Virus record (IMG/VR): IMGVR_UViG_3300034159_000029
Coordinates: 1-40,826 of that record
DNA length: 40,826 bases
Direction: 5' to 3' (one strand)
Origin: a virus
The notes beneath the pieces were generated by a model. The model was not told the origin of the DNA. It ran no database searches and saw only the letters and a program-made list of their open reading frames with translations. Shown here one piece after another: positions 31,095 through 39,510 of this stretch (positions are counted from its first letter, which is position 1; the number at the start of each line of letters is the position of its first letter). A program made the translations under genes and the position numbers.

Positions 31095-31432
31095 TCAGAA
31101 TTACTAGTATTTTGGCTACCCCGTCCCAAACTTTTCAAACTCCATTGGCAGATGGTTCTATGCTTCGGTTTGAATTAATATTCCGCCCAAGAATACCAGC
31201 ATTTTATGTCAATATCACTTACGGTGATTTTACGATCAACGGGTTAAAACTTTGCAATAGCGTCAATCTTCTATGGCAATTTAGAAATCTTCCTTTCGGT
31301 CTTTGCATTTCCTTAAACGATGGAACTGAACCATATTTTATAGATGACTTTTCGACTGGTCGGGCCGATTTTATGATATTAGAAAAAGACGACCTTGATT
31401 ATGTCAAAAGCATAGCCGGGGGGCTTGATTGA
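31091..31432 (+). CDS. baseplate plug-like protein
   Basis: A 113-residue beta-rich protein: SQTFQTPLADGSMLRFELIF, INGLKLCNSVNLLWQF and FDDFSTGRADFMILEKDDL-type ending. It resembles the small plug proteins encoded between Dit-like and hub genes in contractile phages. ATGA overlap upstream; its stop overlaps the TTG start of the hub gene. Confidence 0.65.
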   Translation: MIRITSILATPSQTFQTPLADGSMLRFELIFRPRIPAFYVNITYGDFTINGLKLCNSVNLLWQFRNLPFGLCISLNDGTEPYFIDDFSTGRADFMILEKDDLDYVKSIAGGLD

Positions 31433-32298
31433 AATTTGGGCGGAACTATAAATTAATTATAACCAATCCACAAAAAGAACAGATCACAGTCGAGCCACCT
31501 TTTACTATTCACTTTACTGTCGAAAGGAATAGCCTTGCAACCGCTAACACCGGGTCAATTGAACTCGTAAATCTTGGCCCGTCAACCAGAAATCGGATTT
31601 ATAAAGACAGGTTTGAGAATTCAATCATATGGAAAATTGAACTATGGGCGGGATATGGTGACGGTCTATTTGTAGTACTTAAAGGAAATATCAAAGAAGC
31701 ATTTTCCTGGAAGGACGGGCCGAACTGGAAAACAAAAATAGAAGTATTCGACGGTGCCGACGCTTTTAAGGAAGGTTTCGTGGCATTGTCTTATGGGGCC
31801 AAAACCGATAAGCAGGATATTGTCAAAAGGACCATAGAAACGCTTCCAGGAATACAAACAGGGTTTCTTGGCCAATACTCCCAGGGAGAGGCCCCAAAGC
31901 GCGGGGTCGTGGTTTTTGGGCCTACTAGAAAGGTTTTGCACTATCTTACCGAGGGTCATTTTTTCATTGATAATGAAGTGTGCCACGTTATGTCTGATTT
32001 TGAATATGACGGAACCGATACGCTAGACCTTGACGCCAGCCAATTGCTTCAGTCACCACAAAGAAGTGATGCAACACTAAACGTATCAATTTTATTTTAT
32101 CCACAGGCCAAAGTGAAGGCCCAAGCAGTACTCAAAAGCCTTTACCCGATATATAATGGGAAATATATCATATGCGGATTTAAGCATGATGTAATGATAT
32201 CGGAATCTGAAAATGGAAACGCTACCACCGATCTTAATCTATTACTAATCAAACCGAACGGCGATGCTGCCGGAACAATTTTTAAGGCGCTAACATGA
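31429..32298 (+). CDS. baseplate hub protein (TTG start)
   Basis: A 289-residue protein starting at TTG 31429, overlapping the previous stop; GGGGGG lies about 7 nt upstream. The features FTVERNSLATANTGSIELVN, IWKIELWAGYGD, GNIKEAFSW and DGADAFKEGFV are typical of gpD/gp27-like hub proteins. It would form the trimeric channel above the spike. Confidence 0.75.
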   Translation: MKFGRNYKLIITNPQKEQITVEPPFTIHFTVERNSLATANTGSIELVNLGPSTRNRIYKDRFENSIIWKIELWAGYGDGLFVVLKGNIKEAFSWKDGPNWKTKIEVFDGADAFKEGFVALSYGAKTDKQDIVKRTIETLPGIQTGFLGQYSQGEAPKRGVVVFGPTRKVLHYLTEGHFFIDNEVCHVMSDFEYDGTDTLDLDASQLLQSPQRSDATLNVSILFYPQAKVKAQAVLKSLYPIYNGKYIICGFKHDVMISESENGNATTDLNLLLIKPNGDAAGTIFKALT

Positions 32299-33008
32299 GC
32301 AACGATAGAATTTTACCGCCAGAGCTTAACGATATACTAGACGATTTTAAGAATGAAATATTCAGGGATTTCAATTGCATAAAAATAGGTGCGATTAAAT
32401 CATATGATAAGGTAACCGCCAGCGCTGAAGTCCAGATAAAAATTAAGGAATGGACTGATTATGCGAACGATAAAAGCATTGGGTACCCAGTGATTCAGGA
32501 CGTCCCTATCATGGTTTTACAGGGCGGAGGATCTTGGCTTGAATTCCCTATTGCTGAAGGTGACCCCTGCCTATTGTTGTTCAATGACCGAGATATAGAT
32601 AACTGGTGGATTTCGGGAAACGAAACAACGCCAAATAGCTTAAGAAAACATGAGCTTTCCGACTGCCTGGCGATTGTTGGAATTAACCCAAAGGCAAACG
32701 CTTTGGCATTGAACGGAAAGCTTCGTCTGTTCGGTGGGCCGCATAAGATGGATTTTGTAAATGATAACCAAGGAATGGCCGATTTAACCGGCCAGCTTTT
32801 CTCGAATATCGATGATTTGTTTACCCAGATTACTGGGTTAATTTCGGATATATCATCTTTAGTAACTATAAATTGCGTTGTAGGTTCACCAGTTACGCTT
32901 AACCCTGCCACTATTGCGGCATTGACAACCAGGTCAGGGAATTTCACGACTGCCAAAACTAATTTTGATACACTAAAAACTAAATACACCCAATTATTAG
33001 GGAGCTGA
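32295..33008 (+). CDS. baseplate spike protein (Gp138 N-terminal-like)
   Basis: A 237-residue protein. The first 120 residues match the OB-fold N-terminal domain of Gp138-like spikes: VTASAEVQIKIKEWTDY, IQDVPIMVLQGGGSWLEFPI and GDPCLLLFNDRDIDNWW. A helical, Thr-rich C-terminus (LFTQITGLISDISSLV) follows. It forms the membrane-puncturing tip. Coupled to the hub gene by ATGA. Confidence 0.8.
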   Translation: MSNDRILPPELNDILDDFKNEIFRDFNCIKIGAIKSYDKVTASAEVQIKIKEWTDYANDKSIGYPVIQDVPIMVLQGGGSWLEFPIAEGDPCLLLFNDRDIDNWWISGNETTPNSLRKHELSDCLAIVGINPKANALALNGKLRLFGGPHKMDFVNDNQGMADLTGQLFSNIDDLFTQITGLISDISSLVTINCVVGSPVTLNPATIAALTTRSGNFTTAKTNFDTLKTKYTQLLGS

Positions 33009-33011
33009 ACT

Positions 33012-33359
33012 ATGACATTTAGAGCTTTAGACGCGAACGGGGATTGGACTTTTGGAAAGGGAATTTCCGGTTTTCTCATTGGTAAAGATGCGCTAACCGT
33101 CAATCTTGTAACCATAACCAAGGAATGGAAGGGCGAATGTTTTTTCGCTATGCAGGATGGCGTAGACTGGAATAATTACTTAGACATAGGTACTAAGACT
33201 TTACTTGATGCCGACCTACAGCGCAATTGGTTGAAGTCTTACGGGGTATTGCGTATAGATTCTTATTCCTCGTCTTTGGACACTAAAACCCGACAGTTGA
33301 CGGTTAAGGCTTCACTGTTTACAATCTACGGAAGCTTAACCCTTAGTGAGGTATTTTAA
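33012..33359 (+). CDS. baseplate wedge protein, gp25/gpW-like
   Basis: A 115-residue protein. The motifs WTFGKGISGF, VTITKEWKGECFFAMQDG, VDWNNYLD and LRIDSYSSSLDTKTRQ resemble short wedge proteins between spike and gpJ. It would anchor the sheath to the baseplate. GGGAG lies 7 nt before ATG 33012. Confidence 0.7.
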   Translation: MTFRALDANGDWTFGKGISGFLIGKDALTVNLVTITKEWKGECFFAMQDGVDWNNYLDIGTKTLLDADLQRNWLKSYGVLRIDSYSSSLDTKTRQLTVKASLFTIYGSLTLSEVF

Positions 33360-34546
33360 TGCCTGATTCTTTTGATTCAAACGGCTTAAAAATAAAAAGC
33401 CTCGATGAGCTAAAAGCGGAATTAATCGCGGGCTTGCAGGTTATTTATGGTTCTGATATTAACGTTGATTCGAATAGCCCAGACGGTCAGTTGCTTGGGC
33501 TTATTTCTCAAGAAGCCGTAGACCTCCGCGAATTGCTTTTGAATATTAATTCAGGATTTGACCCAGACCAGGCCGAAGGTAATACCCTTGATCAGCGGTG
33601 TGCACTGGTAGGAGTAAAGCGCGGCAGCGGTACATTCACAACCGTACAGATTGACGTTGTAACCACTAAGGCGCTTAACCTTGTGGGACTTGACACTGAA
33701 TCTGGAATTATCAACCCCCAAGTAATTAACCTTTATACGATCAAGGATGACGCTGGAAACCTTTGGTATTTGCTTTCCTCACAGTTCCCATCCGGATCTG
33801 GTACTTATACTTATACATTTCAATCGGCAGCAATTGGCGCGGTCCAGGTAGTAGCCAATACGATTACTACGCCAGTCACCATTATCGACGGCGTTTCAAC
33901 AGTAAATAATCCGTCGGGGGCCTTATACCAAGGAATAGACGAGGAAACAGACGCTAATTTGAGGGTAAGGTTTCACAAGGCCACAACTATAACGGCAGTC
34001 GGGTTTTCCGATTCCCTGCAGTCACTTTTGGAAAATCTTCCGACGGTTGATAGTGCACAGGTATGGGATAATGACACGCCCACAACCGACACTTACGGAA
34101 CGCCAGCCAATTCTATTTGGTGTATCGTGGAAGGTGGATACCCTGCCGATATAGCCCAGGCAATTTACAGCAAAAAGGGAGCCGGTGCCGGGATGCGTGG
34201 GGCTATTACTCACAATGTAACCAGACCGAATGGTCAGGTTTTCGTTGCTAAATGGGACGTTCCAAATAATGTAAACTTATGGATAAAATTCTCAGTAAAT
34301 CTTCCAGGCGGCGGAGTTGACCGAACGGCAATGAAAACAACAATCGCCGATGGTTTGTTTTGGGATGTTGGCGGCGATGCGGTGGGGGATGTTGTTACTG
34401 AATTTGTCAGAAAAATAAACCCACTTTACCGAGTCACAGGAATGTTATTGTCTGAAGATAATATAACGTATACCGAAATACGCCTAAGCGCGTCCCCGAT
34501 TAATCGCTTTGTAAATGCCACTACAAGGATGACTATAAGCTCATGA
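33359..34546 (+). CDS. baseplate protein J
   Basis: A 395-residue gpJ/gp6-like wedge protein. Diagnostic are LKAELIAGLQVIYGSDINVD, SPDGQLLGLISQEAVDLREL, FDPDQAEGNTLDQRCALVGV and the gpJ core ETDANLRVRFHKATT. It forms the wedge ring of the contractile baseplate. TAATG overlap with the upstream gene, ATGA with the downstream gene. Confidence 0.88.
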   Translation: MPDSFDSNGLKIKSLDELKAELIAGLQVIYGSDINVDSNSPDGQLLGLISQEAVDLRELLLNINSGFDPDQAEGNTLDQRCALVGVKRGSGTFTTVQIDVVTTKALNLVGLDTESGIINPQVINLYTIKDDAGNLWYLLSSQFPSGSGTYTYTFQSAAIGAVQVVANTITTPVTIIDGVSTVNNPSGALYQGIDEETDANLRVRFHKATTITAVGFSDSLQSLLENLPTVDSAQVWDNDTPTTDTYGTPANSIWCIVEGGYPADIAQAIYSKKGAGAGMRGAITHNVTRPNGQVFVAKWDVPNNVNLWIKFSVNLPGGGVDRTAMKTTIADGLFWDVGGDAVGDVVTEFVRKINPLYRVTGMLLSEDNITYTEIRLSASPINRFVNATTRMTISS

Positions 34547-35169
34547 GTGAAAACAATGCTTTGATTGATACATATTCAAAGTCTCTAATAATGCAATATG
34601 TAAACAAACCAAAAGCATTCGCAACAATCAAGGCATTTATTACCGCTTTAATGATTTACGATCTATCAATAGCGGTAAGAGACGGGTACAACCCGGCTAC
34701 TGTAGTAGGCGCACAGGCAGACGTTTTAGGGAAATATCTAGGGATACTTCGTGTAGTCAAGGGGTTTATACTTCAATCATCAAATTTTAGTTATTTATTA
34801 TATGGTCAGACACCACCAATCGCAGGACACCAACCGTACAACCGTTACGGCAACCCGATGGACGGGCATTTTCTATCATATAATGACGGAAAAGCCACTT
34901 ATACTATGACGGATGAGGAATTTCAGACTTGCATAGCAATGGCTATTATGAGACACCACGGAAACGGTTCATTAAAAAATATTGACGATATACTATTTCC
35001 CGTCTTTGGCGCTTCAGGATATTTGGCGGTAGAAACACCAATGGGGATAAATTATTTTATACAGGCAAATTATGAACGGATTGCCGAAATGTTGAACGGC
35101 CTGGGGTTTTTCCCTCGTCCTATGTCTGTTAAGGACACTATAGAAGTGAAGTTGGTTTTAAGTTCATAA
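34543..35169 (+). CDS. DUF2612 baseplate protein (gpI-like)
   Basis: A 208-residue DUF2612 protein. The segments ALMIYDLSIAVRDGYNPATV, GAQADVLGKYLGI and the later DEEFQTCIAMAIMRHHGNGS match the family, which takes the gpI role next to gpJ and often carries the tail fibre. The end (FPRPMSVKDTIEVKLVL) is also usual. Confidence 0.78.
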   Translation: MSENNALIDTYSKSLIMQYVNKPKAFATIKAFITALMIYDLSIAVRDGYNPATVVGAQADVLGKYLGILRVVKGFILQSSNFSYLLYGQTPPIAGHQPYNRYGNPMDGHFLSYNDGKATYTMTDEEFQTCIAMAIMRHHGNGSLKNIDDILFPVFGASGYLAVETPMGINYFIQANYERIAEMLNGLGFFPRPMSVKDTIEVKLVLSS

Positions 35170-35179
35170 TGGGGGGATC

Positions 35180-36679
35180 ATGGCAATTTTAACGAGAGTC
35201 GTACAAAAAATATTTGGATCAACCGGGGCAGCGTCAAACTTTGGGCAGATTGGGAGCCAGACCGCTGGAAGCCCCGTTAATACAAAGGATCTAGACACGA
35301 TCCAGGCCCTTGCTGCATACCTTGCCGGATTGCAGGCGATTACAAACTCTAATGAGCCTTATCTTGAAGATATCAACGCCCTTTATTTGCTGATTACTTC
35401 CCAAATAAAATACCTATTTCAGAACGGAATTCCCGAATGGTCTACCGATGAGCCATATTACAATCTAATTTCATTTGTGCAAGTTAATGGCGTGGTTTAT
35501 CAGTCAATAGATGGAACCTCCGGGACTCCTAACTCTGGAAACGCTCCAGCATCCAGCCCAACCAAATGGCGTAACGTTGACCCATACACTATCGGAGCTG
35601 CCCTGACTTCCGAAATATCTAGGGCTACTACAGCCGAGGGGTTACTTGCTCCGAAAGCCAATCCTACATTTACCGGTCATGTAACTGTTCCAACTCCGAC
35701 CAATACAGGAGATGCAGCTACTAAAAACTATGTTGATACTGCAGTAAACACGTCAAATCCACAGGCTCAACAAGCAGTTGAAGACGCTGGCATAACCTGG
35801 GACCCATCGGATAATTATATGCTGAGTAAAGCCATAATTGCTGATTCTCACCCAGTCGGCGCATTGGTAGAATCTGAAATAGAATTGACTCCCGTTATAT
35901 TATCGGCGGCAAGGTCTACCGCCCACCCGGCCTACCCTAAGTATTTACCAGTTATTAAACGGTATGATGCAGACCATACAATCACTAGTGCCATGGCTTC
36001 AAAACTGGTAACGGCTTACCGGGCCGAACTTACGCAGATTAATGTTGCCGGTGTAATAAAGTCATCCTGGACCGGGACAGTATCGGGGTCGGTAATTACC
36101 TTCGCCGCCAATGCTTCAAACCTTGCATTGGTGACAATGTTTGCCAATAATGCGCTTGCTAATGGATTTATTCAAACTCAAGATCCGAACTTTACTGCCT
36201 TATTCACTGGAGCCACCAAAACTATAAATGTCAATGGGACTGACTATACCGTAGTAGGAGCCAACCCAGGGGCCTATACCTTAACCGTTACCGGATCACC
36301 TACTACCGGAAGTCAAACATGTCAAGTATTTACATATCGAATCTCCGGTTCTACTGATTCAATTATGCTTGGCCGAATTCCCGGTTTCGTAAATGTTACC
36401 GCTTGGGATTATGACGGTGAAATTGTAGCCGGATGGCTGAAGATGGATAGGGGGCAGCGTCATTATCACGCCTCTTTATCATCAAACTTTGCTACGGCAG
36501 CGTCAATTGTCCCACTTGCTGGGGGAGCCGTTAACGTTTATTGTGGCGCCGGTGCCTCTGCTACTACAGGCGCACAAACTTCGGACGGATTAAACGGAGC
36601 AACCAGAACAGGGAAAACCAACGATGCAAGGTCATACGGTAAATTCCAATATACCTGGGCGGGAGTCCTAGAAGCTTAA
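35180..36679 (+). CDS. tail fibre protein
   Basis: A 499-residue fibre. The N-terminal 90 residues are helical and may attach to the baseplate; a carbohydrate-binding-like short segment (WSTDEPYYNLISFVQVNGVV) follows. The NPTFTGHVTVPTPTNTGDAA repeat unit and TKNYVD are the common tail-fibre shaft motif. The C-terminal 150 residues, with DRGQRHYHASLSSNF and a Gly/Ala/Thr-rich end, probably form the receptor-binding tip. GGGGGG lies 8 nt before the ATG. Confidence 0.8.
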   Translation: MAILTRVVQKIFGSTGAASNFGQIGSQTAGSPVNTKDLDTIQALAAYLAGLQAITNSNEPYLEDINALYLLITSQIKYLFQNGIPEWSTDEPYYNLISFVQVNGVVYQSIDGTSGTPNSGNAPASSPTKWRNVDPYTIGAALTSEISRATTAEGLLAPKANPTFTGHVTVPTPTNTGDAATKNYVDTAVNTSNPQAQQAVEDAGITWDPSDNYMLSKAIIADSHPVGALVESEIELTPVILSAARSTAHPAYPKYLPVIKRYDADHTITSAMASKLVTAYRAELTQINVAGVIKSSWTGTVSGSVITFAANASNLALVTMFANNALANGFIQTQDPNFTALFTGATKTINVNGTDYTVVGANPGAYTLTVTGSPTTGSQTCQVFTYRISGSTDSIMLGRIPGFVNVTAWDYDGEIVAGWLKMDRGQRHYHASLSSNFATAASIVPLAGGAVNVYCGAGASATTGAQTSDGLNGATRTGKTNDARSYGKFQYTWAGVLEA

Positions 36680-36888
36680 TGCAATACATAGGGGTATACA
36701 GTGGAACATACAACGAATTCCTTTACGCTGAAATGTGGCCGCTTGGCACCCCATCCGAATTGTCTTGGATGCTCAAAATGGTAAACCGTGTTGAATTAAC
36801 AGCGGAACTATTTCGACCGGAAGTATGGGCCGTTTACTCATCAGACTCACCTTCTAACTGGCTAAACGCGGATGGTCCAATAACATGA
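36679..36888 (+). CDS. small fibre-associated protein, paralogue of 37443 gene
   Basis: A 69-residue protein of unknown function. Its C-terminal half NRVELTAELFRPEVWAVYSS then SPSNW is clearly related to the gene at 37443 (DRLELQCLMNRPAKWAVYMS then KFEW). TAATG overlap with the fibre gene suggests a fibre chaperone or adaptor. The stop overlaps the SGNH gene. Confidence 0.6.
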   Translation: MQYIGVYSGTYNEFLYAEMWPLGTPSELSWMLKMVNRVELTAELFRPEVWAVYSSDSPSNWLNADGPIT

Positions 36889-37427
36889 GCATTCCAGCGG
36901 ATGGACCAGACCCCGACCCTGTAATCTGGCCACGATACGAACCAAAAGTAGCTTTTATGGGCGACAGCCGGGGGTTTCTTGCTTATGACTTCCCATATAT
37001 TAAAAATACACTCTATAACATGGGAATTGGATCATCGACCACGCGGAGTATATTAAAAAGGCTATATAGACTAGATTCTATAATGCCAAAGTATGTTTTT
37101 ATATTTACTGGGATTAATGATTATCAGATCCCAACAAGTGAATTTCAAGCAAACCTTATAGCCATTGCGAAATATATTTCTGACTTGGGGATTCAGTGCA
37201 TAATTACTGAGCAAGGAGCGCATCCTCAAATAATCCAGACATTCCCGCAAATAGCAACGATTGGCCAAATTATGATGACAATACCAAATTCTTATTATCT
37301 AAATGTGGGTTACAATCCATATGTTGACTTCACCGATACGATCGGTCATTTCAATGTATACGGGTATATCAAATTGGCTAATGCTATGATTGCAAAATTT
37401 CATGGCCATAAGTCGGTTACGGTCTAA
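36885..37427 (+). CDS. SGNH/GDSL-type hydrolase
   Basis: A 180-residue serine esterase of the SGNH fold. Block I FMGDSRG gives nucleophile Ser28, block II MGIGSS gives Gly47, block III GIND gives Asn78, and block V DTIGHFN gives Asp151 and His155 (one residue longer than the usual D-x-x-H). No signal peptide. Placed directly after the tail fibre, it most likely trims acyl or acetyl groups of host surface polysaccharide or peptidoglycan during infection. Overlaps the preceding small gene by ATGA. Confidence 0.78.
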   Translation: MSIPADGPDPDPVIWPRYEPKVAFMGDSRGFLAYDFPYIKNTLYNMGIGSSTTRSILKRLYRLDSIMPKYVFIFTGINDYQIPTSEFQANLIAIAKYISDLGIQCIITEQGAHPQIIQTFPQIATIGQIMMTIPNSYYLNVGYNPYVDFTDTIGHFNVYGYIKLANAMIAKFHGHKSVTV

Positions 37428-37442
37428 AAGGGAGTATTGATA

Positions 37443-37697
37443 ATGAAAAGTAAAGCTAAGTCTAAAGTAATTGCACCAGTAAAAACATTATACATTTGCA
37501 TGTTCAGCGATGATTTACACCAAATCTTACACGAAGAAGAATACCCGGTAAATAATCAAGAAGAAATCGACTGGGCAAATAAAAATATAGACCGTCTTGA
37601 GCTTCAATGCCTCATGAACAGGCCCGCAAAATGGGCGGTATATATGAGCGATGAAAAAAAGTTCGAATGGCCAGTTGTGGAAGTCAAAAAACGCTAA
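37443..37697 (+). CDS. small fibre-associated protein, paralogue of 36679 gene
   Basis: An 84-residue protein with a lysine-rich N-terminus (KSKAKSKV). The C-terminal NIDRLELQCLMNRPAKWAVY aligns with the gene at 36679. GGGAG lies 8 nt before ATG 37443, while the in-frame TTG 37437 is too close to it. Probably a tail-associated accessory that duplicated around the SGNH gene. Function unknown. Confidence 0.6.
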   Translation: MKSKAKSKVIAPVKTLYICMFSDDLHQILHEEEYPVNNQEEIDWANKNIDRLELQCLMNRPAKWAVYMSDEKKFEWPVVEVKKR

Positions 37698-37716
37698 AAC
37701 AATGGGGGAAAAATCA

Positions 37717-38064
37717 ATGGATATAATGAACCTTATCGGCGGTCCAATACTCGGGATTTTAACGGCTATTGTCATGACGCAACGATGGGCATTAAAACAG
37801 GCTAAAAAAGAAGGTGTCAGAGAAGAACGCGAAAAAACCCAACTAGCACACGTTGACGCCGCCCATACAAAAATTAGGGGGGTTACTATGCGCGTAGAAG
37901 AATTAGAAAAAAATCAGGCTAAGGACGAGGAAAGGCATGCAACCTTTACGAAATCCCAAGATACAATGGCCGCCGATATCAAGGCGATACTGCAAACAGT
38001 ACAAAACGTTCTACAATCAGTAAGCCACCTTCAAGGAAAAGTCGAAGGAAGTAGCGGGAAATGA
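37717..38064 (+). CDS. membrane-anchored coiled-coil protein, holin candidate
   Basis: A 115-residue protein with one N-terminal transmembrane helix (about 5-22, LIGGPILGILTAIVMTQRW) and a long charged coiled coil (VEELEKNQAKDEERHATFTK). GGGGGAA lies 7 nt before ATG 37717. It overlaps the putative endolysin by ATGA. It could be a class III-like holin, antiholin or spanin-related factor; topology alone cannot decide. Confidence 0.5.
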   Translation: MDIMNLIGGPILGILTAIVMTQRWALKQAKKEGVREEREKTQLAHVDAAHTKIRGVTMRVEELEKNQAKDEERHATFTKSQDTMAADIKAILQTVQNVLQSVSHLQGKVEGSSGK

Positions 38065-38723
38065 GTATTATCCTAGTTAATAATTCTGTCGGCAAACCGA
38101 ACTGGACGCAATTAAAAGACCGTATTGAGCCGTTAGCATCTTGCAATGTCGCCGCATTTATTAACGCTGCCCAGGCTTCCGGTGAAGATGTTATGGCAGC
38201 GCGTAAAATGGGCGAGGAACGTCCTGCAGATGATTTAATGTCATTTATCAGGGCAGACCCCGATTGTCTTGCCCTATATGCCACAAAGCCAGCGGCAGAC
38301 CGGAAAAAATACCCGCCTAATCAATACATGGACATTCTGGCCCTTGGTGGCGCCAAGTGGCTTGGTTATTCAAAAGCGTTCAAATTCGACAATAACGCCA
38401 ACCCTTTAATCATGTCGCAATGGATTATAGCGGGCGGGAATTTGATTGTATCGGGTAGATATCCGGTAATTCATGCAGACGGTTCAGCGGGATTTATTGA
38501 CCACATAACAGCACTGGTTGGGCTTGGTTATATCAATGAAGGTGGGGGGCGGCTTGTCGTGCAGTTCTGGCTAATGGATGATAGCTACGGCGACCACAGA
38601 ACGAAATACACAACCAGATTAGGAGACAATATAGTCATGTCCCAAAAAGATTTTGACGATTATCTGAAGGAAAACGGAAGCACTACAAAGCGGTGTATTT
38701 TTGTACCAAAAAAAGGAGAGTGA
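38061..38723 (+). CDS. C39-like putative endolysin
   Basis: A 220-residue protein with a papain-like/C39-type triad layout: Cys28 in LASCNVAAF, His148 in GFIDHITALVG, and Asp173/174 in WLMDDSYGDH. Such proteases cleave peptide bonds and in this position, between holin-like genes, it is the best candidate to cut cell-wall cross-bridges. No signal peptide is seen, so release would depend on a holin. The usual lysozyme or amidase motifs are absent. Confidence 0.6.
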   Translation: MSIILVNNSVGKPNWTQLKDRIEPLASCNVAAFINAAQASGEDVMAARKMGEERPADDLMSFIRADPDCLALYATKPAADRKKYPPNQYMDILALGGAKWLGYSKAFKFDNNANPLIMSQWIIAGGNLIVSGRYPVIHADGSAGFIDHITALVGLGYINEGGGRLVVQFWLMDDSYGDHRTKYTTRLGDNIVMSQKDFDDYLKENGSTTKRCIFVPKKGE

Positions 38724-38725
38724 AT

Positions 38726-39049
38726 ATGTTTGCAAAAATTGTGGCTTTTATAAAGTCAGTATTTATCAAAGCATGGGCAGTAATCAAAGCGGTTTCCCAT
38801 CAAGTATGGGCGCTTATAACCGATAAAGACTGGGATCTAGACCCACAGAAATTGATCGGGTTTATAGTAGCTGGATCTGGCGCCGTTATATTCGTAGTAG
38901 TAGCAATAAGGTACGCAATCGGCGGGCCAATTGATTCTACGGCGGCAGGCATAGGGATTGGCGCTATCGCGGCAGGCGGTGGGCTTCTTGGCTGGCGCAA
39001 CCATACTGATACAAATACAAGCGATTGTATTACTGGACCGGGGGCGTAA
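38726..39049 (+). CDS. putative holin with two hydrophobic segments
   Basis: A 107-residue protein. An amphipathic basic N-terminus (FAKIVAFIKSVFIKAWAVIK) is followed by two hydrophobic segments at about 46-65 (GFIVAGSGAVIFVVVAIRYA) and 72-88 (Gly/Ala/Ile-rich). Small size, two membrane segments and position between endolysin and spanin-like genes support a holin. AAAGGAG lies 7 nt before ATG 38726. Confidence 0.6.
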   Translation: MFAKIVAFIKSVFIKAWAVIKAVSHQVWALITDKDWDLDPQKLIGFIVAGSGAVIFVVVAIRYAIGGPIDSTAAGIGIGAIAAGGGLLGWRNHTDTNTSDCITGPGA

Positions 39050-39414
39050 TGTGTCAACATGGATTAAAAATCACGTTCTTATTTGTTTGCTTGTCTCTTT
39101 TGGCATTGGGTTTATCGGCGCAGGAAGTATTGCCGCCAAACTCTACTTTGACGCCGAAAGAACAAGCTCTGCAATTATTGGACAACTTAGAGCAGAACAA
39201 CAACGAAGCGGAGAGCTACTCAATTCAATCGGTAGAGGAATTGCAAACTGTCTTGAACGAGAAAAGCGAGCTAAAGGGATCTTTGAAAAAAACCGCGTTA
39301 TACTCGGACAGCTTAGAGAAATCGTTGAATCTCTCCCAGACAATAAATAAAGTGGCTGTACCAGTAACTATTGTAGCAATCGTTACCGCTGTATTAATCG
39401 CCATTTTCAAGTAA
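39049..39414 (+). CDS. spanin-like protein with signal peptide and C-terminal membrane helix
   Basis: A 121-residue protein. The N-terminus LKITFLFVCLSLLALGLSAQ is a signal peptide; the middle is helical and Glu/Gln/Leu-rich (KEQALQLLDNLEQN, EELQTVLNEKSELKG); the end (VAVPVTIVAIVTAVLIAIF) is a transmembrane helix. This is the topology of a periplasm-spanning protein. GGGGGC lies about 5 nt before the ATG. A second frame, offset by two bases, runs inside it. Confidence 0.55.
   Translation: MCQHGLKITFLFVCLSLLALGLSAQEVLPPNSTLTPKEQALQLLDNLEQNNNEAESYSIQSVEELQTVLNEKSELKGSLKKTALYSDSLEKSLNLSQTINKVAVPVTIVAIVTAVLIAIFK
39051..39350 (+). CDS. overlapping-frame membrane coiled-coil protein (i-spanin-like; GTG start)
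   Basis: A 99-residue protein from GTG 39051, two bases after the ATG of its host gene (ATGTG). It has one N-terminal transmembrane helix (about 9-28, VLICLLVSFGIGFIGAGSIA) and a charged helical remainder (QLRAEQQRSGELLNS, REKRAKGIFEKNRVILGQLR), like Rz-type inner-membrane spanins. It lies wholly inside the other gene. Both frames show natural amino-acid composition. I infer an embedded spanin pair; only one may be real. Confidence 0.5.
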   Translation: MSTWIKNHVLICLLVSFGIGFIGAGSIAAKLYFDAERTSSAIIGQLRAEQQRSGELLNSIGRGIANCLEREKRAKGIFEKNRVILGQLREIVESLPDNK

Positions 39415-39435
39415 TAGACCAAAAAAACCCGAACG

Positions 39436-39466
39436 AAACCCGGCCAATTTAATCGCCGGGTTTTTT
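39436..39466 (+). terminator. intrinsic terminator ending the late operon
   Basis: AAACCCGGC (39436-39444), 10-nt loop, GCCGGGTTT (39455-39463) with a T-run through 39466. It is the strongest terminator in the window and lies 22 nt after the lysis genes. Confidence 0.9.
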
Positions 39467-39481
39467 ATTTGCATAAACCTC

Positions 39482-39510
39482 TTGACAATGGGTACAAGTG
39501 GACCCATACT
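39482..39510 (+). promoter_or_regulatory. sigma-70 promoter with inverted-repeat operator
   Basis: TTGACA (39482-39487), 17 nt, CATACT (39505-39510). Between them lies TGGGT...ACCCA (39489-39493 and 39502-39506) and the octamer GGGTACAA (39490-39497) shared with the promoter at 4510. Expected start near 39517, at the beginning of the structured RNA/tRNA region. Confidence 0.65.
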
